Assembly (NCBI RefSeq): GCF_014851395.1
Contig: NW_024040928.1
Span: 8,557,728 to 8,621,727, forward strand
Length of the DNA stretch: 64,000 nucleotides
Origin: Micropterus salmoides
Taxonomy: Eukaryota > Chordata > Actinopteri > Centrarchiformes > Centrarchidae
Reading direction: 5' to 3'
Shown here: positions 1 through 13,126 of the stretch, one piece after another
Layout: each line of letters opens with the position of its first letter
Position numbering within the stretch: position 1 is the first letter of the stretch
Notes under the pieces: model-generated
What the model was told of the DNA's origin: nothing
What the model saw: only the letters and a program-made list of their open reading frames with translations
Databases searched by the model: none
Program-made: the position numbers and the translations under genes

Positions 1-1509
1 GAGAGGCTGTAGACTGCCAGCGCTGCAGGGAAACCAGTTCAAAGTTATCAGAGGAGACAGTCACCATCACACCCAAGAGCTGGGAAGGCTATCCAGGATT
101 ACACAGACTCCAGTAGACTAAGAGGGACTTGGTTAGAAGAGGGAGACGGCTGTATTGTGGAAGTTACCAGCCAGAATTACATGTAAAACGATATATATAG
201 TTAACAGATAGACAGGTCACCACAGGACCATCACCAAATTGGCATGTTATATAGAGACTTAAATAGAAAAGGGTAGACTTTTACAATGCATTATATTGTG
301 TGTATGTGCATGTCATATAAAGTCTTTTGAAATATTGGAGTCTTAAAAAAAAAGTCTTTAAAAGAGTAGTCCTTAAAAAATGAATGGCATAGGACAGTAA
401 ACATTGTACAGTCACACTGACTGAGATATGCTGGATTATAGTGCACACATCTCACAGAGTTGGATTTATGACAGAAATTGTAATAATGTTCTAATTAGTA
501 AAAATGCTCTTTCACCACTGCCACCACACATCTAAATTAACGGAGGATTATACAAGTTTATGATATATTTACACAAGCAGTGGTGGTCTAGGAGAATTTA
601 TGTAAAAGGTGTGAATGTAGATTTTATGTAGATGTCATGTCATCAGGCTGTGGTTGTTCCTGTTCACAGCAGGTGCACAATTTTTTTTTTGCATTTGTGG
701 TAGAAATCTACAGTAGTAGTTAAAAGTAGTTAATACTTGTGTATTAGTAGACTTTTAAATTGAGTTTAGTTTAAATTTAGTTTTGTATGTCACACATGCA
801 TTGACTTTTCACTGCAGGATTCTTTAAGCTGGTCTGTGATTGTAGATTTGCACACATTTTGTTTTCAAGCTGGTGTATTCATCTTTTGTCATCACCTCAG
901 AGCTCAGCACATATGCACTGTTTCTGTGTGTGGCCAGCAGCTGTGTGTGGTCACCATCTTTTGCAGTGGGAAACTTGAATGAGAACACAAACAATATGTG
1001 ACAGCAGAGTTTTGCTTGTCACGGCTAATTTTAAAAAAAATGAAAACCGTGAGAATTTTGAAAGTAATTTCAAACATTTAAGATTGTAATAGGACTTTGT
1101 TTAGTTATTCTGTTATACTTTGGAAATTTTATGAGCATTAAACAGCTTTTTGCTGTAACCCACCTAGGAGCCTTGCTGCAGCAGAAAAAACAACAACATG
1201 GAACTGATTTGGAAGCTGAAAAAAAAGCATTTTACATTTTGTCTGTTAGGTGGTCAGAGGGAAAACATTTAGGCAGAGTCAATGAGTGAGTCAGCCTGTT
1301 AGAGCGGCAGTCAGTTAGTCAGAGAGACAGTCTTATCACTAAGAGAACAGGACATGAAAGCACTCGAAGCTCCAAATGAAAGAGAGGAGGAGAGCTTTGT
1401 TCAACACATTAGATTGCCACTCAAGGCAGTCTCAAGTTTCAACCAAATTAGATTACATTATTAGCTCTAATTAAGTCCAATGTGTTAGCAGCACATACAC
1501 TCACAGGCG

Positions 1510-1540
<31 letters not shown>

Positions 1541-1557
1541 AGACACACACACACACA

Positions 1558-1606
<49 letters not shown>
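1510..1606. repeat. (CA)n microsatellite, about 97 bp, two G interruptions
   Basis: An alternating CA tract interrupted by ACAGACACAGAC and CAGAC. It is the longest dinucleotide run in the window and is Z-DNA-prone. It creates spurious Thr/His and Cys/Val frames on the two strands. Confidence 0.98.
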
Positions 1607-1609
<3 letters not shown>

Positions 1610-2325
1610 GAAATATCAACACTTCAAATGCAGCCACAGCACACACAAATATTTGCAGCACAGGTGACAAAATAGACGTAAGAAAATGAGAATATGTATC
1701 AAACATAACACAAACCTGCGCACACACACGTACAGAAATGCTCATGCACCCATAATGTACTGCTCTTGCGTGCATGAAATACTTGTGCTGTATGCTTAAC
1801 CCTTAACCCTCTCCTCTCCTGGATTGTTTTTTTTTTTCTTCACCTGGTTGTGTTTTGTAACATCCTGTCTGGCCTCTTTGTCTGTCAGCCTGCTTGCTCA
1901 AACTGCAAACATGCTGCAAGGCCAGCAGATTCAACCCCAAAAGGTGCAAACATACACGCATGCACATGCGCACTCTCTGGTGCACATGGTGTAGATGAAA
2001 AATGGCCCTTCTGTGTCCTACTTCTTTTTTTCCTTGAGTTTCTCTTGCTGATGCATGCACTCTGTGTGTGTATATGTGAGGGCTTTGTGAGAGTATGTTA
2101 AATATGTGTGCTTGTGTGTGCCTTGTATGAATTTGTGTATGTGTGTGTGCGGTGTCTGTGAGGAATGATGCGTGTCACCAGGCAAGCGAGAGGTTGTCGC
2201 TAGGGGAGGTTTACCACGCTAAGACGACCCTGGCCCTGCTTTGAACCCCTCCCAGGACAGCTGCCTGGCCCCCTTGGAGCACTTTAAGACATCCAGTACA
2301 TAAGGGCGAAGTCACATCATGGCAA

Positions 2326-2375
2326 CCTCTCTCTCTCTTTCTCGCTCTCTCTCTCTCTCTGTCTGTCTGTCTCGT
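2326..2375. repeat. (CT)n with (TCTG)n pyrimidine microsatellite
   Basis: CT dinucleotides interrupted by TTTCTCG are followed by three TCTG units. This is a simple repeat with no gene signal. Confidence 0.9.
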
Positions 2376-3094
2376 TCTTTCTCACTCACAAACACTGTGT
2401 ATAGACATCACACGGTAAATATTTCATGAGCCCATGTGAACGACAGCGACATCCTCTAACATCGCTCTCTCTTTTTCTCTGTCCACCTCTCCTCTCCCTG
2501 CTGTCACATTTGTGGGTACGTCACTATATTAGGCTGAACATTTAGCACTGGTTTGTCGTTTTTTTTTGGGTGTGAAGCTACTTGCAAGCTCAATGTGATA
2601 CCGATACTGCTGCTCTGAACTGAACCAAAGTGGCACTGGATTTATGATCAAAGAATTTAAATGAGATACTCGCCACTTTAGAACTGTCACACCTACATGT
2701 GCAACATTTCTGCGGGTGTGAAAGTGTGTTAAAGTGCGCAGGAGCATTTTAACGTGAGAAGACCAGTATTTGTTCATGAGCTAATGAGCAACAAGGGATT
2801 TTTTTAAATGACTGATGGTGGTTTCTGGATGAAAACATGTGGTATGACCTACAAAAACGTATCAAAAGCAACAATGACCTTTGGGCCCAAAGAGGACTAA
2901 TCTGTAATGTTTGACACTTGTTTCACTTCTGCTGTCACCAAATAACTGTGACATTCCAGTTTCCACATCTCACCACCGATGTGGGTTTGAAGGTGTCTCT
3001 CTCCTCTCCTCTCTTCTTCCCTCTCTCTGTTTCTCACCCATGTTTTTTTTTCCTTTTTGCCCCACCACCCAATGCTCCTTTAATCACCTGGCTT

Positions 3095-3321
3095 GCTCTC
3101 ATTTCCATATTAAATAGGCTTTAATCATGAAAAGCAATCAGGCTTTTGCATATTCATACCTTCCCCTGTACGCCGGCTTCCCTGTCTCGCTCCAGTGCCA
3201 AGCAGCCAGTAATCAGTAGGCAGGCGGCGTAATGCCATAGCCCCGGCCCATCGCATGAAAACACACACACTGTGTGAGTTAGAAATAACTTCACATGCTA
3301 CTTACGCATTATCTCTACTCC

Positions 3322-3360
<39 letters not shown>

Positions 3361-3510
3361 GAGATAAAAAAAGAAAGATGGCGAGACTGATCCCTGATTT
3401 GAGCTGCGAATATTTGTACAGAGGCTCAAGGAAAAGTCAATTTGCATAATGACTTTGTAGTTTTGCATTAATCACATTTGCATATGAAAATGCGTTAATT
3501 ACTCCTGATG
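3095..3510. promoter_or_regulatory. Candidate intronic enhancer with clustered octamer/POU motifs
   Basis: Two exact octamers, ATTTGCAT, lie at 3440-3447 and 3476-3483. The near-matches TTTTGCAT lie at 3144-3151 and 3461-3468. TTAATCA, GCATTAATCA and GTTAATTA homeodomain-type cores sit between them. Apart from a (GA)n tract at 3324-3354 the block is complex and of mixed composition, unlike the microsatellite-rich surroundings. Octamer and TAAT clustering is typical of conserved enhancers near developmental regulators. Conservation itself cannot be seen here. Confidence 0.4.
3324..3354. repeat. (GA)n microsatellite
   Basis: About 15 uninterrupted GA units inside the octamer-rich block at 3.1-3.5 kb. 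Confidence 0.95.
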
Positions 3511-4732
3511 ATTTTTTTTTAAACTTGCTTCATTTGATGTCCAAGCTCTGGGGTTGTGATTAGGGGTTACATGGTGGCAGTTGTGTAGGTGGTGTGTGTA
3601 CACTTGTGTGTGTGCCAAGCAAGTGTGACTCATGTGTGTTCATGCTTTTGCATTTCTGGTGCAGTCTGTGTGTGTTTATGTGCTCTTACATGAGTGTTCT
3701 GAATGCTTGCCAGGGAATTTATCTTGTGTCTGCTGTTAGTCGTGTGTGTCTATTTTCATTTTCTCATTTGTGTGAGTGTGCTTCCCCGTTTCTGTGAGTG
3801 GCAAATATTTCCTTATTCCTCTGTGGGAAAAAAAAAGAGTACACTCCTTCCTCAATTTAAATACACAACTTAAAAAAAAAAATAACTTGAAGACACGCTC
3901 ATTCATGATACAGTATCGCCTTCTCATGTGTTTTTTTTTTGTACTTTCAAGCTGCAGTAGAGGAAAAAGAAAAAGAGAAAGTGACAGACAAGCTCTAGTG
4001 ATATTAGAGGTATTTAAAAGAAGAATATATTTCATAATGTCAACATTATACAGATTACTGGACTAGACAATACCATTCCTTGGAAATAGAATAGAGGATG
4101 GTCCTTTTAGAGGTTTAAATTTAAATGCTTTTTTCCACAGCAACACAAGTGAAGGCTGAATTTTATTTTTGATACATTTTCATGCAGTTCAAAAATAATT
4201 AACTGAATACAAAATCCAAGACACATCTTATACACAATACAAAAACTGAAGTGTTCATTTGCAAAAACAGATAAGTGCCATTCATAAAATGAATAAACCA
4301 ACACCAGTTTGATTGATATTCCCTGGAGGATACAAAAAATATGATTTAGGAAAATAAATTAAAATAGAGGTATCTTTTTTGGCAGATGAACCCTTCAGTA
4401 ATTCCCATTTTATATATTTTGTTTTCGTGTATTTGTAAGCATATAGTTGCACGTGCTTTTGCAGAATGCTGCATTTGACTCGCTCTGTGTAAGCAACACC
4501 CCCTGCGCAACACTTGAGGCACTGGTTGAATCTAAGTCGTGAATAATTCACTGCACTAAAATTACTTTATTTGTCACTATGATTTCTAAACTTAAATGTT
4601 AGTAATTAACAGGAGAGCAATTAAGAGCAAAAAGTAAATTAAGGTTAAATGTAATTAAATCATGTCTTGTCATTTATTCACCATTTGTATTTTATCTCTG
4701 AACATCTATGAGAATTTGGGTTAATATACACA

Positions 4733-4734
<2 letters not shown>

Positions 4735-4763
<29 letters not shown>
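4735..4763. repeat. (TG)n microsatellite
   Basis: About 14 TG units. A CA tract of similar length follows 225 bp downstream at 4987-5012, giving an inverted pair of dinucleotide repeats. Confidence 0.95.
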
Positions 4764-4765
<2 letters not shown>

Positions 4766-4986
4766 AATTACAGTATACGTGTTCCTGCCTGTGTATGGGC
4801 CTCTAGAGTTGTTGGCTCATAACACTGTGCCTCAGACAGGACCACCCCAGGGGCCGTCTGACTCTGCTTGTGTGTGTGTCTGTCTCCTATATCCTGCAGG
4901 GTCAACTAGGTCTATAAGAGAGCTGCTAAAATGGTACAGCTGCATATGCACACTGCCACAGCCACCTGACACACACGTATACACTA

Positions 4987-5012
<26 letters not shown>
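4987..5012. repeat. (CA)n microsatellite
   Basis: About 13 CA units, in inverse orientation to the TG tract at 4735-4763. Confidence 0.95.
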
Positions 5013-5017
<5 letters not shown>

Positions 5018-7573
5018 AATGTACATTCATCCATTTATGCGGACAAACGGAAACTCAACATCCACACAGGAATACACACACAGATAAGAGACACGCACGC
5101 AAAAAACGTGCGCATGCAGGAATGCATACAATGACTCCCAATCTTACATTAAGGCCTGCATCTCCCACCAAACACACTCATGCACACACAGACACATGTA
5201 CATGCACACACAGCTTAAAGGCTCCCACATGAAGGCATCAAACGCTCCACAGCCAGCTTTATGGCACTCATATGGCAGCAGATTTGATATTTTCCTACCA
5301 CTGCGGGGGAATAAAACTCGCCACTAATTTGGACTGCGAGCGCCACCGCTAACATTCAGCATGTGCCGACTGACTGTGTCTTCCAGATGTGTGGACTCTT
5401 TGCTCCTTAACAGCCTTACTTAAGAGGCATTAGAAACCTCACACCCCGTCCCTGCTACGCATGGAGAGTGATGATGGCGCTTTGGTATTCAACACAAACA
5501 TGCTGCTATGTGTGGAATACTTTGAGTGAAGTGCTGATGTGAACTTCATGGTCTCGCTGCTAGTGACCACAACTTGTCTTGTGTCAGTGGGAATATGTGA
5601 ATGTGTTTATGTTTTTCGCATAAATAGCTATTATCAACGTAATTTGACAGTTGCACTGCAGTTATTCGAGCTACACCTTTGTTTCTCTTCTCTGGCTGTG
5701 ACATTTGATTACAGATATGCTTTCATCAGTGTTGAGTGATGTTGCAGATTGTATAAAGAACCTACTGTAATTATAGTATAAGTGTGCATGTGTATGTAGA
5801 CTTTCAAATACATGCACATGCAAGACCCTATACGAGAAACTGCTCAGCAACATGTACAACTTTCTAACGCTCTGGAAACAGTTCTTAGAGAAAGTCTTCA
5901 TGACGGGCATGCAGATAAAATCCTCATGTGTCTGTGTGTGTTCAGCTATTGTGCAGTCTGAAACACATTAGTGCATAACATATAATATGCCCCTTTCAGG
6001 AGTAAATGGGGAGATTTTCTGACCGGGGCACTCACCCTTTTCTATTGAAAAGTAGCGTGTTTTTGCCTTTGGGAGGAAAAGGGCTACCATTAGTATTTGT
6101 GAAAAGGAAAAGAGATGGCGCTTGTTAGCCAGTCAGACAGGGGTAATCCTACTTGCTACACTGTTGTTGTTCCTTTCCTCTTATCTTGTTAGTGTCCCGC
6201 TCTGATTTGGTGGGATTGTGAGAGAAGAAAATGAGGAGACAGCGTTTATGGCTGTATTTCCCTTTTACAGGCTGCTTCACCGCAAGAGATATTGAAAGCC
6301 TTTCATGGTACACTTACGCTCCCCCTTATTTCATCCACTTATTTGTCTCGAGCAATTACTCCGAGAGGGAACACTAGAAACAGACAAACACATATCATGA
6401 ACGTAAGTTGCCTTTATGTGGGTTTGTCTCTTAAATATATATCAGTGTTGTGCCAGGAACAATATCTAGTGTACAAACAACATATTGTATATTGATACAT
6501 CGATACACAATATAGTATTCTTTTATATACAGTAGCAATTTCCTGTAAGCAGTAAAAGTTGAATGAATGGGGAAAAAAATCCTAAAACCATGCAAAGGCA
6601 CAAAACATATTTCTGTCTATTAGGGTCAGCTCTTCAAAAATTTGGATTTGTTTTATTTTTATTTATTTTAAATCTTTCTTACCTTGTGGTATCTATGCAT
6701 GTAGTTTTATTTTATTTTTCAGTTTTCAGATTTAATATATATGTCTCTGAGAGGTCTACTCCACCCCAATGCAAGGGAGGTGAATGGAATTCCATTTGAA
6801 GTGCTAAAAAAACATTTTAAAATCTTAAAAATCTTAACCATTCTCAACAGAGACACTGTTCCCTTTACTCTTTATAATCTACAGAACAGATTATTTTTGG
6901 TAGAAAGTAGTTCCATTTGCACTGAAAAGGTCGGTGTGTGGATTATCCAGAGGACCAGGGACATTTTATTTGGAAAGACACATTGATGTTGAATATTTCA
7001 AACATATTTTTTTCACTGCTGTGAGCACCACAGAAATGTATGAATGGGTGGAAGCAGAAATATCAGACGAATATCTCAAAACTTGGGTAAATAAAACCAA
7101 AACTATTTGTGTGGCTAGGTATTTTATATTTTGCCTGAGCAGACACTTTAAATGAGTGGATGCTTATAATTGTCCTCCTGGCTCTATTCACCATGAATAT
7201 GTTTTTTTTATTAACTTGAATTACTTTTTTTTAACTTTCATTTGAACCAGTACTAGCATCTATGAGAAATGGAAAGAAACATCTGCTCCGGTCTGTTTAT
7301 TGGATGAAAGAGGGCTTGCACTGTCATGTCCATAGATGGCATTGCAGACAGGGGAGTTAACTGCTCAAGGTGAAGGGGCTACACTCTCCCTTTATACTGG
7401 CGTAATTCATACTTTTTTCCAGAAAGCCCTCTTCTCTGTGTCTGTCTTCCCCAGAGCAGAACAGTGCAAGCCAAAATGAAATAAAGCCTAAGATGTTATC
7501 GGGGTGATTGGTGCCAGCGGAGCTTGTCTGGGCCTGTGGTCTGGCAGGGCAGCGCTTGCCCGTACCATAGCTT

Positions 7574-7632
7574 GCATGTGTGTTAGTGTGGGTGTGAGTG
7601 TGGGTGTGTGTGTATGTGTGTGTGTGTGTGTG
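7574..7632. repeat. Imperfect (GT)n microsatellite
   Basis: GT-rich tract with GGTGTGAGTG interruptions, ending in about ten clean TG units. Confidence 0.85.
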
Positions 7633-7841
7633 TCCTGAAGGCACTGGATAGATGAAAGCTTTCTTTAACCATAAGCTATGCAGGAGACGTGCCAGGAGCA
7701 GGAAATGTATCAGTGTGATAACAGCCAGAAAGACAGAGAGAAAACGAGAAATAGAAAGAAAGAAATGAGAGAAAAAGAGAGAGAGAGAAAGGCCACATGG
7801 AAACCCACAGGGAGAGAGGCCTGAGGCCAAAGTCAGCCCAA

Positions 7842-7842
<1 letters not shown>

Positions 7843-7877
<35 letters not shown>
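7843..7877. repeat. (CA)n microsatellite
   Basis: About 17 uninterrupted CA units, 210 bp after the GT tract at 7.6 kb. Purine-rich GA sequence lies between the two (7730-7795). Confidence 0.95.
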
Positions 7878-7878
<1 letters not shown>

Positions 7879-8299
7879 TGTCACTTCATAAATATGTCTT
7901 GGGTGTGTATGTTGAGAGATGATTCTATGCTCATGTTTGCATGTTTGTGTATGGGTGTGTGTGTGGAGACCTTGAGGTTTCATGTTAGATGGCCTATGGT
8001 TTGACACACCTGAGTATCTATAGGACCCATAAGAGAGACAACAGAATTCACCTGGGGACATGACCGTTGCAACGCAAACAATGTTGTGCCGCCGGCCGTC
8101 ACAGGATCACAACAGGACCTTATAGAGGGAGAGATGAACGGATAGACAGAGCGAAACACAAGAGAGTCTCAAGTCTTATTGTGCGAAAAAGCATCTGCAT
8201 CTTTCTTTTAGCTGTCCTAAATAGTTTGAGGTTCTGACATTTAGCATTACTACACATTACCTTGAGATGGAACTTGAGCCATAGACTACAGATGAAACG

Positions 8300-8766
8300 A
8301 TCAAAGGTTTGACACTTTGGGAAATATTTTCACATTCTTGCAGAGAGTTAGAAAGAAGAATGATACCTCTCTCATGTCTGCATAGTAAGTACTAGCAGCT
8401 GGCTAGCTTAGCGTAGCACAAAGACTGAAAACGAGGAAACAGCTTACCCTGACTGTCTACCTGCCAGCACCTGTAAAGCTCTGAAAACATTATATCTCGT
8501 TTAACAGACCAGACTAAAATAGTCTGGAACATACCCCTCTGTAAAACCACAACATGTTGTTTTTACGCTAAAGTGTTAATTAGTAAGCTTGCTAGTAGGT
8601 AGATTTTGTTACCTTTGGACAGAGCTAGGATAGCTGTTTCCCCGTTTCCAGTCTTTGAACTAACCAGTTCCCAGCTGTAGTCTATATTTAATGGACACAT
8701 ATGAGAATGCTATCAGTCTTCTAAAAAAGGTGTTTTCCCCGAAAATGTCGAATCATTCCTTCAAGA
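8300..8766. mobile_element. MITE-like element with long inverted repeats (degraded copy)
   Basis: The left end (TTGACACTTTGGGAAATATT) is the inverted counterpart of the right end (GAAAATGTCGAATCATTCC), both diverged. Between them lie CTCATGTCTG, GCTGGCTAGCTTAGCGTAGC, TTATATCTCGTTT, GTTACCTTTGGACAGAGC and GCTGTTTCCCCGTTTCCAGTC. The same blocks recur at 33.15-33.39 and 45.06-45.52 kb, so this is one interspersed family within the window. No transposase frame is present, so it is non-autonomous. I recognise the family as common in percomorph genomes but cannot name its superfamily with certainty. Confidence 0.7.
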
Positions 8767-9766
8767 GTTCCAAGCATATCACATACCCACATCCTACTTT
8801 TTTAGGGGCGCCACAACCTTTTCCAGTACACCTAAACAAAGAGAGCTGAATATTTGTGGTCTATTTTATTTTTAAACTTTTGTTACTTTGGTTTAGTAAG
8901 CTAACACTAATTAGATAACTTGCAGGTTGGTGTCAAATGATGCAACACTCCTGTGCTCCTTCCTGTGATGCTCACAGCCTTCGCTTTGTGTTTGAGTGTG
9001 AGGATAAATGCACTGTATCCTCAAGTAGCCAGGATTATATAATAAACCAGAGAAACCATGGAATAATAGTGAATTAGATCATGAATGTTCAGGCTCTCTC
9101 TCCTGATCACTGGAATGGAATCTACTCCATGTCTAAAGCATGTGAGGGATAAGTTTTATAGCAGGCTGATTGGGTTGGAAGGGCCTGTGTGCTTCACTGA
9201 GGGCCACAGTGGTATTTTCCTGTGGGCTGCTAGTTAAGTGGGACTGGCTGCTTGGCTCCAGTGGGCAAAAGCCAGCTGGGGACCATTACTACTGCTAAAA
9301 GAATATAGCACCCTGTCACAGAATGGTGGCCCAAGATATATACACTGAGCATGGGCATATATGTGTATACAAGACATACAGTACATAATACAATATAAAC
9401 ATACATACATGTCCTATTTTTATCTTGCGTTTATTTTCATATTCTGTCTCTTTTACACACAAACACACACAGAGGCAAAGTAAATCCAGTGTGTTCACAG
9501 ATGATGTAACATGTGACATGTCACTGCAGAAGATGGAGGAATTTGCCAAAAAACACCTGCTTTTCACAAGTTGAGATGAGCGCTGTATACGTATAAAGCT
9601 ATGCTTTTGTTTGATTTCATTTAGCTTTGTTTAGCTGACCATTCAAGAAAAAAAACCTTAAAAGAATAACACAACACATTTTATGCACTGTTTGTATAGA
9701 ATGACTGATCTGATGAAAAATTTAATAAACCCACAGAACAGAATTTGCGCGTCACTCACATATCAC

Positions 9767-9807
9767 AGTCAATTTCCTATTCACTGGCGGTGAATAGGAA
9801 ATTGACT
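9767..9807. repeat. Perfect 18-bp inverted repeat with 5-nt loop
   Basis: The arm 9767-9784 (AGTCAATTTCCTATTCAC) is exactly complementary to 9790-9807, around the loop TGGCG. There is no mismatch or bulge. Neither arm matches the other repeats in the window. It could be a residual palindromic mobile element, a hairpin RNA precursor or a cruciform-prone site. Confidence 0.85.
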
Positions 9808-11107
9808 TTCTGGACAAAGTGAGGGTCCCAGAGGGGCATGACTGGAGCTCATTTGGATGTAAAACCTTGAACAAACATTGTTGGAGTCCGCAAAGTCAGT
9901 CTCCATTTCATTGCCAAAGCAGCTTGAGTTTTTGATGCCATCTATCCAAATTTCACCTTGTATTGATTGTATTTACAGTAATAATGGTGGATTTCTTCTT
10001 TAAGTCACGCCTATAGTTCTACCTAGTTATGACACCATTAGTTCCTTTTTTTCATGGTATTGCACCATCCTCTGTTTTTCCTGCTGCTGTGTCATGGTAA
10101 ATGGTGATGGAATGATTAGTGGTTGTAATGCTATTGAAAAAGGAAATGTAGATATATAAAGATAAACAAAGTGCAATTGTACTTCTGTTTCCTGTACTGC
10201 CTGTACTCTTTTGCTGTCTTATTTTCTTATTTTCCTGTCCTCTCGCCGCCTTCGCTTTCCGTCTTTCATCCTCTCCTCCATCTTGCTCCTCTCTCTTACA
10301 GCTTCTCGCAACCACAGGCACGACTGAGTGTCATCCATTTGTCAGCGTCAAATGACAGACAGCAGGCCCCACAAGTGTGTGCACATACCCCCAAAACACA
10401 CACACACACAGACACACGCACGCACACACTCGTGTGCACACAAATACAGGCACTGGGACCAGTTAGGAGCTGATGGCGATGAGTCAGGCTTAGAGAAATG
10501 CCACAGAGGGCTTAGCTAATGCACTTTATGGAGCTCCCTTTTTCTTTTCATTCTTTCTCCTTTTTTTGTCTATATCGTTCCGTCTCCCTCCCTCTTTCTT
10601 TCTCTGTCCTAGAAGCCGAGCCAAAAGTCATAGCTCTTTACTGACAGAGAGGTGTTTCCAGTTATTTTTCACAGCGCGTCCCCCGTGCCCTAGCTGGAAT
10701 AGCTTGCCTGATGGCGGTAACGTGCTCCCTCGGTCGTGCTACTTGAGAGCCTCTTCCATTCAGGCATTGTTGCACAGCTGGACTGGATGAATGTGTGTGT
10801 GTCTGTGTGTGCCTGTGATCAAGTTGTTGGAGATACCTGATCCAGTTTATTGTTCATTTGACCCGCATCCCAGGAGGCATGAGGGTCAGGGTGGAGTACC
10901 CAGATACCTTGTACAGGTGCTTAGTGTGTTGGTGAGAGAAAAGGAAGACAGGGGGAGAGAGAACACGGATAAATGAAGAGATAAAGGAAAACAGTGAAAG
11001 AGAAGTTATTTTGTACAGGGCTCTCGATCCCACACGTATTAGGACGCACTGTTTCTTTAAATCCTATCTCGGGTTGTCAAGCATTTCAGCTGGTCATATT
11101 GGCTGCA

Positions 11108-11108
<1 letters not shown>

Positions 11109-11143
<35 letters not shown>
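11109..11143. repeat. (AC)n microsatellite
   Basis: About 17 uninterrupted AC units. Confidence 0.95.
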
Positions 11144-11147
<4 letters not shown>

Positions 11148-12313
11148 GATGTATATGGTTAGCAGGCCGAAGCTGGTTTGAGTTAGCATGGAGCCAGTCA
11201 CACTGTGTGAGAGCCTTACCCCCTGCCTGCTACTGCCACCCTCCACAGTCTCATTCCTTCTTTCTGTCTCTCCAGCTCTCTCTTTCTTTTACTAAATATG
11301 TGTCAGTCACCGCTTGCCTGGGCCGTAGTAAACCGTCCGAGCTCCCAATGCCCTGTGAAACACACACACATACACACAGATACACAAGGTTGATATGCGT
11401 GGCCTTGTGTCTCCTGATTAGCCCCCGTCATGACAAACAAGCCATCAGAGCAGAGGGTAGCAGAGCACCAAAGAAGGAGGAGGAGGAGCAGGAGGGACGG
11501 ATGGGAGATGTGAGGAGGAGGAGGAGGAGGAAAGGAGCAGAGGTGTAAAGGGGGGCAAGCGGGCGAGGTGAGGAGGCTGGGACCCCTGGGGACCCCTAGA
11601 TCACAGCCATGCTAATGAGGGGCTGCTTTGCCGGCAGCAGAGGTGTCAGCTAACCCCTGACAGGTGCAAACACGCATACTCCCAGGGCTTGTGCCTACGC
11701 GTGCACGTGTGTGTTGCGAGAGTGTGTGGGAGGGGCTGCAGGGGCAGGTTTGTGTCCCAGTGGCCTAGCCTGCGGGCAGCTTTGTTCTGTATGCAAAGAT
11801 GTCGCCGTGGCGTTCTGTTGCCCTTGATGGAATGCAGGAGCAGTACAGCGAACCTGAACCCCAGGAATGCTGCAGTGCACAGACACATAGATTTACACAC
11901 ACACATACACACACATGCACACACATGTGACATCTACTGTAGCAGATCCTTTGCTTCACCTTCTTGTTAACAACCAGAATCTGCACTCTGTCTTCTGTTT
12001 CTACCGTAAAGTGACATTATTCTACACACTCCAAACTTTGCTCCCTGGATGTAATGTTTTTCACCCTGTCTGCTGTTGAACTGTCCATGCCAAATGAACG
12101 CAGCACAGCGGAGTAGTTGGTGGGCTGGCGTTCAAATGTTACTTATTTTCAATTATGATTTTTTCCCCCTGAGCTTTGTGAGAGTTAATTTGGCATCAGT
12201 GAGCATTCATTACTATCCACTCACAGTTCACTGTCAGCTGAGAAGCTCCAGTTTGCCCATCTTGTCAAAGGCTGAGCCTGTGGATTTTTGTTATTCTTCT
12301 GTGGTCTTATTAT

Positions 12314-12372
12314 AAGTCCCTCTGGATTAGAGTATCTGATAAAGGCCCCAAAATGTAAGTGTAATGTAAATG
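12314..12372 (-). repeat. Short relic of a teleost interspersed repeat (GGCAGACGCTTTTATCCA family)
   Basis: The sequence CCCTCTGGATTAGAGTATCT followed by GATAAAGGCCCCAAAATGTA and GTAATGTAAATGG is a degraded reverse complement of the block at 45518-45575 (CATTTACATTTA...GGCAGACGCTTTTATCC). Both ends have decayed. Only about 60 bp can be aligned by eye. Confidence 0.5.
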
Positions 12373-13079
12373 GAGGGAGCTCATGCTTCTAAAATATAAC
12401 TCAAACTCCGTCTGGAAGGAGGGCATATGTGAATTCCTAAATTAAACACAAATCCACATGTCTGCACCATACGCCTGTTGTCTACTTCACCCCAGCCAAG
12501 CTCACACCAACTTTTCTTTGCTGGCCATATGCAAACAGTCAATACCATGGCTCCCCTTCATTCACTGGCATTTTGTTTGTACTTTTTAAGGCAAAATAAT
12601 GACTATAAAAGGCAATCTGGAAAGAATAAAATCTGATGTAAAGCTCAGATCTTGGTCCCTGAAGACTGGGTTAATTGGCCCGGTGGTTTAGTAAAAAAAC
12701 CAACCAAGGAGAGAAGGAGAGCATTATTACTGGCCCACCTCAGCCCCATGCATGTGCCAATGTTTTAATAACTTCCTCCAGGCCTCCTGGCCCTTAGCCC
12801 TCGTTTTGTTGCACAGGACAAAGAGCTGCCCTCCTAAGCTGGTCTGCTTCATGGGAAAGTCTGCCTAGGTGGACACCTGGGCAGAAATATAACTGTAAAC
12901 TCAAAGATTCAGACTATTTCAAGGGAATGCCACCACACTATAGCATGTACAAGAAGGAAGTAGTGCTAGAAAAATGACAAAAAATGGCAAAATTCAGTTC
13001 ATAATGCAGTACCGTGTTACAGAATCCTGCTGTGACTCCATTTCAGTTAACCTTTCGTTTCAGTCACATTCACTGAACA

Positions 13080-13126
13080 GTGTGTGTGTGTGTGTGTCAG
13101 TACGTGTGTGTGTGTCTGTGTGCATA
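13080..13126. repeat. Interrupted (TG)n microsatellite
   Basis: TG units split by TCAGTACG and TCTG. Confidence 0.9.

Noticed and set aside
1797..1810. Telomere-like TTAACCCTTAACCCT
   Set aside because: Only about two imperfect units; no array.
7357..8061. 234-codon open frame on the - strand
   Set aside because: It spans two dinucleotide microsatellites and a GA tract, giving Thr/His, Cys/Val and Leu/Ser runs. This is simple-repeat translation, not a gene.
10994..11548. 184-codon open frame on the + strand
   Set aside because: Contains a CA microsatellite and a GGA-repeat tail; inside the bcl11b intron with no splice signals.
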